Below, piece by piece: positions 41,379-52,535 of a DNA stretch of 64,000 nucleotides. The stretch lies in contig JAGMWG010000012.1 in assembly GCA_020744225.1 (NCBI GenBank), forward strand, positions 1 through 64,000, written 5' to 3'. The notes under the pieces are model-generated. The model ran no database searches, was not told the origin of the DNA, and was given only the letters and a program-made list of their open reading frames with translations. A program made the position numbers and the translations under genes. Source of the stretch: Paraphoma chrysanthemicola. Taxonomy: Eukaryota; Ascomycota; Dothideomycetes; Pleosporales; Phaeosphaeriaceae. Positions within the stretch are counted from its first letter, which is position 1, and each line of letters starts with the position of its first letter.

Positions 41379-42729
41379 TTACCGCCAATAGTCATTCCAT
41401 TGCTTCTCCAGCAGCGTCATTTTGTCAAGTATTCCTGCAGCTTGGATCGAGAGTTGGTTTGCCTTGTTCATCAATGCATTGGTCGCGCTCCAATCCATCT
41501 GCAAAGAAATTAGAGTTATGATCTAGCTCTCGCTATCGTGAAAGGATACATACTGGTGGTGCTATCCAGCGGCTCGCGATATATGCAGTACTTTGCGATG
41601 TCGCGCGCATGCGCTCAACATGCATCATGCTCATGTGGGTATTCGATTGCGCTTTGAGCTGCTGATATTCTTGCTTCATGCGCCCAAGCTGCATATCAAT
41701 TTCCCGCATCTTATCATTGCGTTCGGCGAGCTTGCGGCGGAAGGTTGGAATGTCATTTGTGGCACAAACCTCTCGAAAATACTGCTGTAGTCGAGGCGAG
41801 TAGAGGTCACACATGAAGGCATGACCAGGAGGTGGGATCGAACTGGTGATTTGCGATAGCAATGTTGGTCTGGGTCGACTCTGCATCAACGGCTGAACAT
41901 GCTTCATGTAGCATTCCTCGCATGCTGTGAAGTCTGGTACCGTGGTTGGAAGCGAGTACTGAGCCTCGCCAACAACGTTCGCCCCCTTCTTGCAGAATGG
42001 CACAGAAGCCCAGGTCCGGACGTATTCGGCCAGAGAGGAAATATCCCGGAATCCCAATTCCTCCGCCTGCTTTGCAACCTCCATGATGCGCTCGAGGTAA
42101 TGGATACATCGTTCTTGTCCGTGGCCCAACATCATGAGATCGCACATTCCCGATAACTTCTGGCCGCCTGCTACCACCTCGAACATCCCTTTCAGCGACG
42201 GAAATATATGCTCGACATGGAAAACACAATCAGAGCATACCGTGAGTTCCTCGATCAACTTTGTCGTTCGAGGATCTCTCAGGCAGTGCCATCGTCTTGT
42301 CGCAGTGCCTTTCCCTCCATTCTTCACTTCCGGATCTTCAAAGTTCATATTTGGACACGCACCATCTTCATCGCGTTGAACTCGGGCAAGAGTTCCCAGC
42401 AAATTCAAATCCGGAGCTTGCTGGATGAAGAGCCACCAATAGGCAGTTCGTTCCCAAAGGCCAGAGAAGGCGCATTTTGCACTGACATTTTCTGGTTTTG
42501 GAGGTCCTTTGGCGATGAGCGATCCGTAGCGCGTGTTGCGGAAGGCACTATTGTAGCAGTCTGGGCAGATGTCGAAATGGGGAAATGGCGTCGGTGAAGA
42601 TATCTGGAGCCAGTCATTGTGACCACTGACAAAGTTTGGCCGTGCGCAAGTTTGAAGTGTGGGAAATTGCTCGGTCTGCGAGGTGTCGGACGCGGAAGCG
42701 GCGGGTGCAGACGGCCGAATGAGGGGCAT
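41379..42729 (-). CDS. Conserved fungal Cys-rich protein of unknown function
   Basis: Two exons, 42,729-41,554 and 41,498-41,379, give 431 residues; the 55-nt intron starts GTATGT and ends GCAG. Several Cys pairs look like zinc ligands: CPDC, CSDC with a following FHVEHIF, and CEEC. A central WERTAYWWLF block is likely structural. The C-terminal third is a coiled coil (KLAERNDKMREIDMQLGRMKQEYQQL). The tail after the intron (GILDKMTLLEKQWNDYW) is also helical. I know the pattern as an uncharacterised ascomycete protein, and no function is assigned. It ends next to a repeat also found after the Kelch gene. Confidence 0.72.
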
Positions 42730-43554
42730 CGTGACAAGTCTCCTCACGCTTCACCCTACCACGATGGCGGAACTATCGATCGGTTGAAGCTCAGTGAACC
42801 ACACTGGGGTAAGGACATGGATAAGAGAGTAGGAAAGAATAACTCAAGCTGTTGGGCTGCGCATTGTATACCAGATGGGCGGCGAGGCTGCCGGCCTGAC
42901 TCGTGAAGGTGGATCCTCCGAACCAGGACTCATCGAATGCGATGGCTTGCTACAGCAGCATTACATGCAGAGTTCACCTACCTGCAAAAACATCAAGAGC
43001 GAGTGTCATTGATATGCGAGCTAGATCTAGTCATGTCAAAACATCAGAAGCCTCCTCAACTCCACATTCGAATTTGCCAGAACGGGCTGTGTCACCCAGA
43101 ACCGTAACATTTACGAATGCGAATGGTGTCTCGTAACTTGTCGGGAAGTCAAAGCATTAAGGCAAACTACGGGAAATAAGACACTATATCGAAAATTAAA
43201 TGCAGAATGGTCGCAGCGATATATCCTCGCCTTGGCTGCAAGGCCTCAAGGATATCCTGCTAGTACCCTCTTCAGGCACAACTCCGACCACGTCCACTCA
43301 CCCCTTCAATCTCAATGATTCTCGCCTCCGCTCAAATGCGTTTATTGCCTTACGCCAGTCATCAAGATGCTCAGATATGCGGCAAAATTCCCCAATCCCC
43401 GTGCATTGCTATCATCTCGGTCACCGGTTTGCCGGCCCCTACAAAGACAACATCTACCTTTTCACTCGTCAAAACCCCACAACTCAATGCTTCGCTTCCA
43501 CATCTGCATTTGATTGAATTCAAACGGGAAAAAAGCTCACGCAATTCCATCAAA
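42730..43554. other. Divergent promoter region
   Basis: It lies between the minus-strand Cys-rich gene and the plus-strand MFS gene. No gene seen. Confidence 0.45.
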
Positions 43555-45288
43555 ATGCCGCCCCCGCCCTCCAAACAGCACCCCTCAAAAATCCCAACCG
43601 TAAACACCACGTCCGTCTCCAGTTCCACTTCTACAGACTCCGACGCCGCCTTTGACGAGCGCCTTCTCTCCACCATCGCCGGCCCCACATACCTCGTCGA
43701 CTGGTACGGTCCCAGCGATGCCGGAAACCCACAGAACCTACCGCGCTGGCGGAAATGGCTGATCACCATGTCCGTCGCACTGTACGTGCTGACCACGACG
43801 TTCTCATCGAGTGTGTTCAGTGCTGCGGCGGGAGTGGTAGCGGTGGAGTTTGGCGTCAAAGTGGAGACGATGGTTGCGGCGGGGACGAGTATGTTTATGT
43901 TGGGATTCGCGGTTGGGCCGCTGATGTTTGGGTGAGTTGTAACACTGCGATTTCTGGAGTATGAGGAGGGCTGATGGTGTGATAGGCCGCTTAGTGAACG
44001 CTATGGACGGAAGGGACCGTTGGTGGTAGGGTATCTGGGGTTCGCGATACTTCAGCTTCCTGTTGCGGAGGCACATAGTGTGTCGACGATATTCATATTC
44101 CGCTTACTGCAGGGTGTGTTTGGATCGGCGCCGTCGGCTGTGTTGAGTGGGACGTTGGCGGATATATGGACACCGCAGCAGCGAGGATTTGCGATGCCGG
44201 CTGTGGGTTCATTCTTGATGATCGGACCTATACTGGGCCCTATAGTAAGTTCGAAGGGGTTGTCGCCTAAAAGTTGCACGCTAATTTGAGGATAGATCGG
44301 CTCAGTGATCGTGCATAGCACGTTGGGATGGCGATGGTAAGAATGCCAACTGATCGCTTGGTCTTTGTATGTGCTGATGGTCTTCAAGGATCGAGTATAT
44401 CGTGGCCATTACATCAGTCTCCATCCTCGTCATCACATATCCAGTCCTGGTAGAAACATACAGCCCAGTTCTTCTTGCCCGCCGCGCAAAGCGAATGCGT
44501 AGCATGACGCAGAACTGGGCGTATCGCGCGAAGATTGAGGAGACGGAGACAAGCACCAGGAACGTCATTGAGCAATGTCTCGCAAAGCCTGCGAAGATGC
44601 TCTTTCTAGAACCGATTCTGCTATTTATGTCGCTTTACATCTCTGTGGTGTTCGGTGAGTGTATCTCGCTCACATTCACATGGCATCTGGGTACTGACAT
44701 TAGTCAGGACTGATGTATGTCTTCTTCCTGGCCTACCCGATGTCTTTCATCCGCGAGCGCGGCTGGCCTCAAACCCGCGCCGGTCTGCCACTCCTCGCCA
44801 TCCTCACCGGCTGTATCCTCGGCAGTCTGTTGATCAGCTTCACGGTGAAGACCAGACTCGCGCCCAATCCGCAGAAAGGCCGGGCTCGCGAGACGCGAAT
44901 GCTGCTCATGATGATTGGCGCCGTCTTGCTCCCAGCTGGCATCTTCGCCTTTGGATACTTCAGTTCCGCCGACGTTTCTGCATGGCCGCAAATCTTAGCC
45001 GGCTTGCCGATTGGTATTGGCATCATCCTAATCAACATGCAGGGTCTCAACTATATCATTGACTGCTACGGCATCAATTCGAACTCCGCCATCGCGGCGA
45101 ACACGTTCATGAGAAGCTTGTTTGCCTCTGGGTTTCCTGTGTTCGCGACATCGATGTACACGTCTCTTGGAGTGGAAAAGGCGACAATGATTCTTGGAGG
45201 ACTAGGTGTGGTGTTGATGCCGATACCAGTGTTGTTCTACTGCTATGGCGAAAGTATCCGCAAGCGGAGTCGATGGGTTCCAGCTTGA
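43555..45288 (+). CDS. MFS transporter, DHA1 (drug:H+ antiporter) type
   Basis: Five exons: 43,555-43,931; 43,986-44,244; 44,296-44,336; 44,389-44,654; 44,708-45,288, totalling 1,524 nt or 507 residues. A disordered, Ser/Thr-rich N-terminus precedes DAGNPQNLPRWRKW, the usual lead-in of fungal DHA1 pumps. Twelve membrane helices are likely. The loop motif SERYGRKGPLVVGY is motif A, the FRLLQGVFGSAPSAVLSGTLADIW stretch covers motif B, and GSFLMIGPILGPIIGS matches antiporter motif C. These proteins export polyamines, toxins or drugs at the plasma membrane using proton flow; substrate is unknown. The neighbouring GNAT gene of the polyamine-acetylating type may or may not be linked in function. 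Confidence 0.88.
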
Positions 45289-45634
45289 GTTAAACCCTAT
45301 ACATTTCCCAGCCATGGAGTGTCTGTACGTGGCTAAATTTTTTAATCACCAGTTCCATTACCGATACTGTAGCATTGTCATTCTTATTACCTGCCCAGAG
45401 GTAGTGTACGGTTCGTGGAACAAAAATCACCTGGCTGTATACTAGCAGACGCATAGACCAGTTAGTATTGCTGCGTGCTAGGTGACGCACCATAAAAAAA
45501 TCGATCTTTAGTGGAATGAAAGCATTGAATGCGGCCAATAGGGGGTTCGAATGAATCAGGTCGATAGGTGTTTTACCGCCACGCTATAACCAGCGAACGT
45601 GTCAGTATCTTGTACATGGCCCCACAACCTAATG
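45289..45634. other. Convergent 3' spacer
   Basis: A 345-bp spacer between two convergent genes. No gene seen. Confidence 0.4.
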
Positions 45635-46244
45635 TCATGAACCTGCGAGCTTGCCTAACGCATCACCTTCGACTCTCAATCCGACCCATTGGTCCTTCTT
45701 TTTCGCTCCGATGACCTCACTCTGGTAGAATTGCAGGCTTGGCTCATTCCAGTCCAGGCAGCTCCACTCCAGCCTCTTTCCACCGACCTTCAATACCTCT
45801 TGAGCCAATGCCTTGAGCAGCGCCTTGCCGTAGCCCTTCTTGCGGTATGCTGGCTTGACGAACAAGTCCTCCAGATAGATGCCTGGAACACCGGTCCATG
45901 TGCTGTAGTTGTAGAAGTATAGCGCCATGCCGGCGATGGTACCATCCGCGTCCGTGAGCAGCAGTGTTTTGGCATAGCCTTCTGAAAAGGACGATGTGCC
46001 AGGGTCATAGTGCGACAGTGTCTTTGTGAGCAATTCGATGGTTGCTTCGACGAGAGAGGAGGACTTTTCGTAGTCGGCGAGTTCTTGGATTAGTCCCAGG
46101 ATTGTTGGGACATCTGCATGCTCAAGTCAGACAGAATCCCACAGCGGTCTTTGTCAGGAGAAGATGCATTTCACATCGACGCTGTCTGCAGCAGCACGTA
46201 CCTTCGCGGGTTGCGTGACGTATGTTGGCATCGCTGGCTGCCAT
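45635..46244 (-). CDS. GNAT N-acetyltransferase, SSAT/thialysine acetyltransferase type
   Basis: Two exons, 46,244-46,202 and 46,113-45,635, give 173 residues. The intron starts GTACGT, ends GCAG and keeps phase. The GNAT fold is clear: an N-terminal helix (ILGLIQELADYEK), the strand pair ending IAGMALYFYNYSTW, then IYLEDLFVKPAYRKKGYGKALL, which holds the Q/RxxGxG/A acetyl-CoA loop, and later LEWSCLDWNEPSLQFYQ. The FYNYSTWTGVPGIYLEDLFV stretch is typical of spermidine/spermine and thialysine acetyltransferases. Which amine it acetylates cannot be told. It should be cytosolic. Confidence 0.85.
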
Positions 46245-46388
46245 TGTATTGGTCGGGAATGGAAAGTTGCTTGCGAACTATGAGATTGTCTTCGTGTTAC
46301 AGCGCAAAGGCAGAGACACGCCCTTCATGTCGCAAGGCGGTAAAACTGCGGGTTGGAGGATGGTGGTATTTCGGAATTCGGAATGACC

Positions 46389-47708
46389 TCACCGCCCGCG
46401 GAAGGCTCCATTCTCATCAACGATGCCCGCAGAGCGACGTTTTTTCTTCCACGCTTCAAGCTCCTTCCTTAACGGGTGACTATTCGGCAGCAAGTCAACG
46501 TAAAAAGGAAAGTGTACGTAATCGCCTTTTGCATCGCGGGGCTGGAGGCTACGTTGGACTTCATCAGCAGGCTTGCGCTCCTTCGCTGGCCTCGTAATTC
46601 TCCCGTGGGAATCCACTCCGGCGAATAAGTTTTCGTCGTATGAAGGCTGATAAATCTTTGGGCTGATGGGGCGAACGACTTCTCCCCAAGTCGCGGCCCA
46701 TTGTTTGCGTTCGTTGTTGTATTCGACCTTGCAGCACAGGCGCAGAAGTTTCGAATACATGCGCTTCATGTACCTTGGAGTGATGGTGTGCGGCCGCCAC
46801 ATGCCTGCCGGCCTGTCCGCTTTACTGAGCTTGTCTAGTCTCATGCCTTCAGCAATGGCGTCTACGCCGCTCGTTTGGGTGCCATGTTCGGACACGGCAA
46901 GGATCCTCCGCTCGACCAGACTGACTTTCTGGTGCCCACAAATCATGGCATGCATATGATCCCATTCTTCGGATGGCAGAGGTGGAAGGAGTCGCGTCAT
47001 GGTCTCGGCATACCAGCGTCGGACGTTGTTGCGGGCCCTCACAACAGGCATGGGCCGCATCCAGATGTTGTGCATGGGCGTCTTCATGACTGGGCTTTTC
47101 AGCTCGCGGTTGATGGAGATGCCGCGCTGATACTGCGACTTGAGCACGACGCGCAGCCTGGAGAAGCGGTCGGATATGCTGATGACATGGTGGGTGCCGG
47201 ATGCAGGCTTCGGGGCATCGAAGTACTGCAGATATTGCTTGCTGCTGAAGTAGAGCTCCTGGAGAGGCGTGGGACCGTCGAAGTCGAGCGGCGCGATCAC
47301 GCGATCACCGTCCATGACGGGGTTCGGCTTGACCAGTTCATGCAGCAGAGCATGCTTCCGCTTGCCAATGCGCCCGTACGCGAAATAGAGGACTTTTTGC
47401 AGACATGGCAGCTCCCCCTGGTTCGCGCGGCGCAGATAGTACAGTCCCTTCTGAGCCTTCTTCTGCAGTGCGCTGGCACGCTCCGTGATGATGCTCAGCT
47501 GCCGCCGTTTGAAGCTCCTGTGGCGGTACTGGTCCAGCGCAATCGTCCCATGTTGCTTGGGCTGGTATGCTCGGAAACGGTCCACGATGTACGTGCGGAA
47601 GTAGCGGCGGGCGACTGCATCGGGCAGGTACGTTGCCTCGCGCAGGAGGGCGCGCAGCAGGTGGATCGATTTGGTGTGCGAGACCGCCGGCAGACTTGAC
47701 GCGGACAT
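46389..47708 (-). CDS. LYR-domain mitochondrial protein
   Basis: The 439-residue ORF starts at the ATG at 47,708. An N-terminal LYR-type helix bundle reads SIHLLRALLREATYL, then YFRTYIVDRFRAY, with Phe/Arg placed as in the family, which binds acyl carrier protein in mitochondria. The long C-terminal part (about 300 residues) is basic, with RRWYAETMTRLLPPLPSEEW and HTITPRYMKRMYSKLL blocks, and ends in Lys/Arg runs. This fits the fungal LYR proteins with a long extension rather than the short LYRM subunits. A basic N-terminus supports mitochondrial import. A role in complex or ribosome assembly is inferred only. It is divergent from the APSES gene, with about 375 bp between starts. Confidence 0.75.
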   Translation of the reverse strand: MSASSLPAVSHTKSIHLLRALLREATYLPDAVARRYFRTYIVDRFRAYQPKQHGTIALDQYRHRSFKRRQLSIITERASALQKKAQKGLYYLRRANQGELPCLQKVLYFAYGRIGKRKHALLHELVKPNPVMDGDRVIAPLDFDGPTPLQELYFSSKQYLQYFDAPKPASGTHHVISISDRFSRLRVVLKSQYQRGISINRELKSPVMKTPMHNIWMRPMPVVRARNNVRRWYAETMTRLLPPLPSEEWDHMHAMICGHQKVSLVERRILAVSEHGTQTSGVDAIAEGMRLDKLSKADRPAGMWRPHTITPRYMKRMYSKLLRLCCKVEYNNERKQWAATWGEVVRPISPKIYQPSYDENLFAGVDSHGRITRPAKERKPADEVQRSLQPRDAKGDYVHFPFYVDLLPNSHPLRKELEAWKKKRRSAGIVDENGAFRGR

Positions 47709-47750
47709 GCAGGACAGACGACGAAACAGGCGCAATAATTGAGTGGTGGT

Positions 47751-47813
47751 CGCGAAACGGGCACGAAACAGTGTCCCGGCGTGATTGGTTCAGCCAGCGC
47801 AACCGAGACGCGT
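47751..47813. promoter_or_regulatory. SBF/MBF-like sites in the LYR-APSES divergent promoter
   Basis: Three sites for the yeast Swi4/Mbp1 factors fall within 63 bp: CGCGAAA at 47,751-47,757, CACGAAA at 47,762-47,768 and ACGCGT at 47,808-47,813. CNCGAAA and ACGCGT are the known SCB and MCB sites. They lie about 270-330 bp before the APSES start, which suggests autoregulation, and just before the LYR gene. Confidence 0.55.
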
Positions 47814-48083
47814 GAACGCGCGAATCTCCACTCTGCGACCTCGACGGCGACAGCCAATTCACCCCCCGCGCACATCGCAGCCCCCAGCGCCGCCCGTCTC
47901 CACCCGCCGCGCATCCACCGCGAGCCCTCGGCTGCACTGCGGTAGTCGTCGCGACACCGGCCTGACTATCTTCGCGCCCTCCTCACCGCTGCCGCCCGCC
48001 TGCCTGTCTGCCTACCCGCCTGCCTCCCCCATGCCCGCCGCCTGACATCGATCGCGCCTTCACCTCAGCACGGCGCTGGCACT

Positions 48084-50743
48084 ATGCAAGTCGCGCGCAC
48101 TCAACTCTCCGCCTCGTTTCCCGCCGGCTCGCCGCCGCAGCCCGTCATGTACCACAACTCACCTCACGGCCCAGGGCTCATGGCCGCGCCCGGCTTCAAT
48201 CGCTCCTTCTCCGACGTCAACGGCTTTCCGCAGCACCCCATGGAGAAGCCCCAGATATACACGGTGCGCGACACTCACGCCTGGTCACGGGACTCATGCT
48301 AACACTCCCACCAGGCCGTCTACTCGGGCGTGTCCGTCTACGAGATGGAAGTCAACCGCGTCGCCGTCATGCGCCGCCGCTCTGACGGCTGGCTCAATGC
48401 GACCCAGATTCTCAAGGTCGCCGGCGTCGATAAGGGCAAGCGCACAAAGGTGCTCGAGAAGGAGATCTTGACTGGCGAGCATGAGAAGGTGCAGGGCGGA
48501 TACGGCAAGTACCAGGGCACCTGGATCAACTACCGTCGCGGCAGGGAGTTCTGCCGCCAGTACGGCGTCGAGGACATATTGCGCCCGCTGCTCGACTACG
48601 ACATCAGCATCGACGGCGGCCAAAGCCAGGGCATTGAGACGCCGACCAAGGAGCAGGCCATGGCCGCGAACCGGAAGCGCTTCTACACTCAGAGCATGGA
48701 CGGTCGTAGCACCAGCCAAAGCGTTGGCGGTACCTTCTTCTCCAACATATCATCTACTGCCACCAGCGCGCTAGCCGCCATGAATAAGGTGGCGCGTCTC
48801 AACTCACCTGCGCCGCGACCAGGAAGCTCCTCTCAGGGCCGCCGATCAATGGGACGCCCATCACAAGGGCCAATTGCTAGCCAAGAATCGTTCCGGACGA
48901 GCAGCCAACAGAGCGTGCAGAGTCTCGCATCTGAGCGCAGCTTCAGTGGCGCCAATGGACACACCGACTCGGCATATGCCACTGGCATGGATGAGACACA
49001 GGAGCCGCCTCGCAAGCGCATGCGCACCGAGGAATCGTTCTCGCAGCCCAATGGCGCGGACCTCTCCATGCGCGATCTTGGCTCACCGACCGAACCAAGT
49101 GACTCTTTCTACCAACAGACAGGCCACCACATCACGCTACCGGATGGCGAGGTGCCATCAGCTTTACCGCCTCTCCCTCATCCAGACGGCAAGATCAGCG
49201 AAGAGAAACAAGCCATGTTGACCGATCTTTTTGCGGACCAGACACGGACAGACTTCACGAACCACCCTGCCATACTACATCTCTCCGGCGCCGACCTTGA
49301 TATGCCAATCGACAACAGCGCAAACACAGCCCTGCACTGGGCTGCCACGTTGGCACGAGTTTCTCTGATGCGACTACTCGTGTCCAAGGGCGCAAACATG
49401 TTCCGGGGTAATGCTGCCGGTCAGACACCTCTGATGAGTGCAGTGTCCGTCAACAATAGTCTGGATCACAGTTGTTTCCCAGAGACGCTGGAAATCCTCG
49501 CCCCACTCATCGAGCTCCGCGATACCCAAGGCCGCACCATCCTCCACCACATTGCCGTAACATGCGCGATCAAAGGGCGTGCTGCTTCGAGCAAGTACTA
49601 CCTAGAGGCCTTGTTGGAGTACCTCGTGCGGAGTAACATCGGGGCTGGCCAGAGCATGTCGTTTCAAGACAACTATCCCAAGCCTATCGGGTTGATGCGA
49701 TTTATGCAAGAGATGGTGAATGCCCGGGACAAAGCTGGCAACACCGCGCTCAATCTCGCGGCCCGGATAGGCAATCGCAACATCATATCGCAGCTCATGG
49801 AGGTTCAAGCAGATCCAACAATACCAAACCACAAGGGCACTCGGCCAATCGACTTCGGTGTCGGAGGTGATGGCGGAGACAGTCATGCAACCGAGCTTGC
49901 TGCGAGTCCGAGCAAGGGCAAGGCGCCACTGAGTAAAGTGGAAGAGACGAGTCGTGAGATTCAGCCACGTGAGTAAATCTGTTTGTTCCCTTTAGAATAT
50001 AGCGCTAACGCCATCCAGTTATGAGTGGCATCCTCCAGTCCGCCTCCATGCAGTTTACCCAAGAAGCCCGCCTGAAGCAAGACTCAATCGACCGCACAAA
50101 CGATCTAATCACTCAATTATCTAGCCAACAGAAGCAAGAGCAGCAAAAGCTAGAGCAGCTGCGTGCTCGCTTGCGATTGCGGCAAGACCGCGCGAAGCGG
50201 ATAGCGAATCTGAAACGCTGGTTAGAACCCCAACGACATATGCTCTCCGTCAATGCGGGAGCAACAGATCTTCACGAGAAACGACAGATAGGCTATGCGG
50301 ATGCGGAGGGCGCTGGTGTCATTATCAACGACGAAGACCTCCCATTTGACTTGCTGCAAGCAGGCGAACACCTCATGCGTCACGCCTCAGATGGCGCGTC
50401 GTATCTCAGCACGCCATTACCCATCGACCCATCCAGCTTCAACAATCAGCCTGTATCATCATTAATCGCACAAATATCGACAACCTTTCTGCAACACCGC
50501 CTGGACACCTACACACAGTCGAACGCAGCGTTGCTAAATCGAAGTCGGAAGTTGAAGGAGAAGGACGGGCAATTGGAGCAAATGTATCGAAAGGTTGTTT
50601 CTTTGTGCACGAAAGTGGAGGAAAACAGGGTAGAAGAATGTCTCGAGAGTCTCGTGGCAGCTTTGGACAGTGAGGAGGGCGAGGGAGTCGAAGTTGGTCG
50701 GGTTCGGGAATTCTTACGAAAGGTCGAAGGCGTGGAGGCATGA
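48084..50743 (+). CDS. MBP1: APSES/KilA-N and ankyrin transcription factor, Mbp1/Res type
   Basis: Three exons, 48,084-48,263, 48,315-49,968 and 50,019-50,743, total 2,559 nt or 852 residues. The N-terminal APSES DNA-binding domain starts at the exon 1-2 junction: YSGVSVYEMEVNRVAVMRRR, GWLNATQILKVAGVDKGKR, then GGYGKYQGTWINYRRGREFC. A Ser/Gln-rich linker with a basic stretch (PPRKRMR, a likely nuclear signal) follows, then Mbp1-type ankyrin repeats (NTALHWAATLARVSLMRLLV; RTILHHIAVTC; NTALNLAARIG). The last exon is a long coiled coil and the Swi6-binding-type tail. This is the DNA-binding subunit of MBF, which drives G1/S genes. The start at 48,084 is the first ATG in frame after an upstream GC-rich leader. 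Promoter sites at 47,751-47,813 match its own target. Confidence 0.9.
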
Positions 50744-51395
50744 GATATCTAGCCTCGTGACTTTGAGATGAACTTCTTAAGTGTAATAGTTGTGGTGACA
50801 TAGCAGCCTTGAATGGCGGCTTTATGATGTCACACATTTGGTGTAAATATGATGAACTTGGACTTGTTGCCCAGATGTGTACTTGTCTGTCAGTCTTATT
50901 ACTAGACCACGATCATCTTGGGTGAGCACGCAATAGCGAGATTGACGAAGACTAGGCACACTGTCGCTCGAAAGCCGCTTTCACCGCGGCTTGTGAAAGC
51001 TCAAGACACACAGGACCATCTGAACTCGCGGTCTTCAAACATGGCATATGTCTCTCATATGGTAAGGCGACACGTAGTTTGCGATTAAAAGGAGTAGCAT
51101 GCCCTCATACGAAATTCGAAATTATCAGGTACTACTTGTTGCGGACCTAGCTCCGAAACAAGGCGATCTTGAGGCGCGAAAAGTGACGATCATGTAGATC
51201 CCCCAGACTATCATTCTCGTAGCGCCCAAAACCATCACCAATACGTACAAGTAAATAAAACGAGAACAGGTCTAAGAAGCGTGCCTCGGCTTGAAAGTGC
51301 ATGACAGCAGGTATAAGTCGCACTTGCTGCTCGTTTCGCTTGTCCTTACAGCCATACCATAACTTTATACTGACCGGATCACGAACCCAGTGACC
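50744..51395. other. Gene-free stretch
   Basis: No supported gene or RNA. A TATA-like 'GGTATAAGTCG' at about 51,310-51,320 sits roughly 80 bp before the HsbA start. Confidence 0.45.
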
Positions 51396-52043
51396 ATGCG
51401 ACTCTCCATCCTCCCTTGCATACTCCCTCTCCTAGCGACGTCCTATGCTGCCCCTGTAGATCTCGCGCCGAGACAACTCCTCCCAACCGGCCAGACTGTC
51501 AAGCAAGATGTCATCAACATCCACAACGCCGTGCTCGCGCTCGACTCTACCGTTCGATCATTTACGGGTTCGCCGCTGCCAACGTCGTTGATAGAAGGCA
51601 CGCCCATCCTTCTTGGCGTCGCGGAGATTCACCGCGTCAATCGCGCGGGCTTTAGACATGCGCTGGCCGCGCTGCCGTTCAGCGTGGACGATAGTGTACA
51701 GATAATTGACACGGTTGTGTCGACAGGTTGGTTGCATCGCTGTCCGTACATTCGAGTAGAGTGTGTTGCTAACGGAGGAGACGCAGTTGATGTCAGCATC
51801 CCGAACGCCACTCGGAATCTCAAAACGAAGGCTCCGGCTTTTAAAGAAGGTGGTCTCACGCCCGTGGTGGTTGCGAGTTTGAAGTTGTTGTTGTATGATC
51901 ATGATTCGTTTAGTGCGGCGGTTTTGGCGAAGGCGGATCGGGGTGTTGGCGAGGCGAAGGTTGCAGAAGGCGAGGCTGCGGTGAAGAATATTCATAATGC
52001 GATTCAGGATGCGATTGACTTTTTTGTGGCGGATTTGGTGTAA
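51396..52043 (+). CDS. HsbA-type secreted cell-wall protein
   Basis: The protein has a signal peptide (LSILPCILPLLATSYA, cleavage likely before APVDL). The HsbA helical pattern follows: VKQDVINIHNAVLALDSTVRSF, then ALAALPFSVDDSVQ and later ALSLKLLLYDHDSF-like helices, ending in AEGEAAVKNIHNAIQDAIDFF. HsbA proteins bind hydrophobic surfaces and can recruit lytic enzymes. A 60-nt intron at 51,727-51,786 (branch-like TGCTAAC, acceptor GCAG) removes a Cys- and Trp-containing insert foreign to the family; without it the protein has 195 residues. Because 60 nt is a multiple of three, an unspliced message also stays open (215 residues). A decayed partner copy lies at 56,250-56,535. Confidence 0.75.
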   Translation: MRLSILPCILPLLATSYAAPVDLAPRQLLPTGQTVKQDVINIHNAVLALDSTVRSFTGSPLPTSLIEGTPILLGVAEIHRVNRAGFRHALAALPFSVDDSVQIIDTVVSTGWLHRCPYIRVECVANGGDAVDVSIPNATRNLKTKAPAFKEGGLTPVVVASLKLLLYDHDSFSAAVLAKADRGVGEAKVAEGEAAVKNIHNAIQDAIDFFVADLV

Positions 52044-52160
52044 TTGCGGAGCTCTGTCGATAGAACACGGACCGGTGTGTCCTACGGGTGTGCTTCATGG
52101 CGGACGTATTTGCTATAGCGGAAGTCTCTTCAACATGCTCCATGTAGAAGCTGTCCGATG

Positions 52161-52535
52161 CTACCAGGGTCGATTGGGGAGACGCGCAATGATAGCGAAA
52201 ATGATCATCCCATAGCCAAACAACATTACCAATAAAACATTCAACCTGCCTTGACTTGCTTGGGTTACCAGGAGAACACCCGCTACGATGACAGTAATGA
52301 TGACAGCGAGTAGTGAAACAAGTTGTTTGTTCCTCCAGACGGACTCGGGACCCGCTCTTGCGATCTGCCATAGCGCCACACCCAGAGGCGAAAGACTTTC
52401 CTCAATCTTGATAATGAGGCGTGCGGGCAGGCGAATCCATGCACTATGATGGTGTCGAAAGGGCGTTTTGCTGTCGAGATCGCGTCCTAGCAGCGGAGTC
52501 TGAACATTATCCTCGACATTGTAGACGTTTGCCAT
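52161..52535 (-). CDS. Small two-TM membrane protein, copy 1
   Basis: A 124-residue ORF with two hydrophobic segments near its C-terminus (LVSLLAVIITVIVAGVLLV and VLLVMLFGYGMIIFAIIA), linked by QASQGRLN. The N-terminal half is hydrophilic and starts MANVYNVEDNVQTPLL. It is convergent with the HsbA gene 118 bp away. A paralogue in the same setting is at 56,678-56,977; shared marks include the QTPLL start, VAGVLL, QASQG/QASKG, and the (I/L)ARLxNRP end. Function unknown. Confidence 0.65.
   Translation of the reverse strand: MANVYNVEDNVQTPLLGRDLDSKTPFRHHHSAWIRLPARLIIKIEESLSPLGVALWQIARAGPESVWRNKQLVSLLAVIITVIVAGVLLVTQASQGRLNVLLVMLFGYGMIIFAIIARLPNRPW

Noticed and set aside
45541..45600. tRNA gene
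   Set aside because: A B-box-like GGTTCGAATGA is present, but no A-box or cloverleaf stems can be drawn around it; no other tRNA was found.
47785..48045. Pro/Ala-rich protein before the APSES gene
   Set aside because: GC-rich leader with an upstream frame only; the APSES product has a clear start at 48,084.
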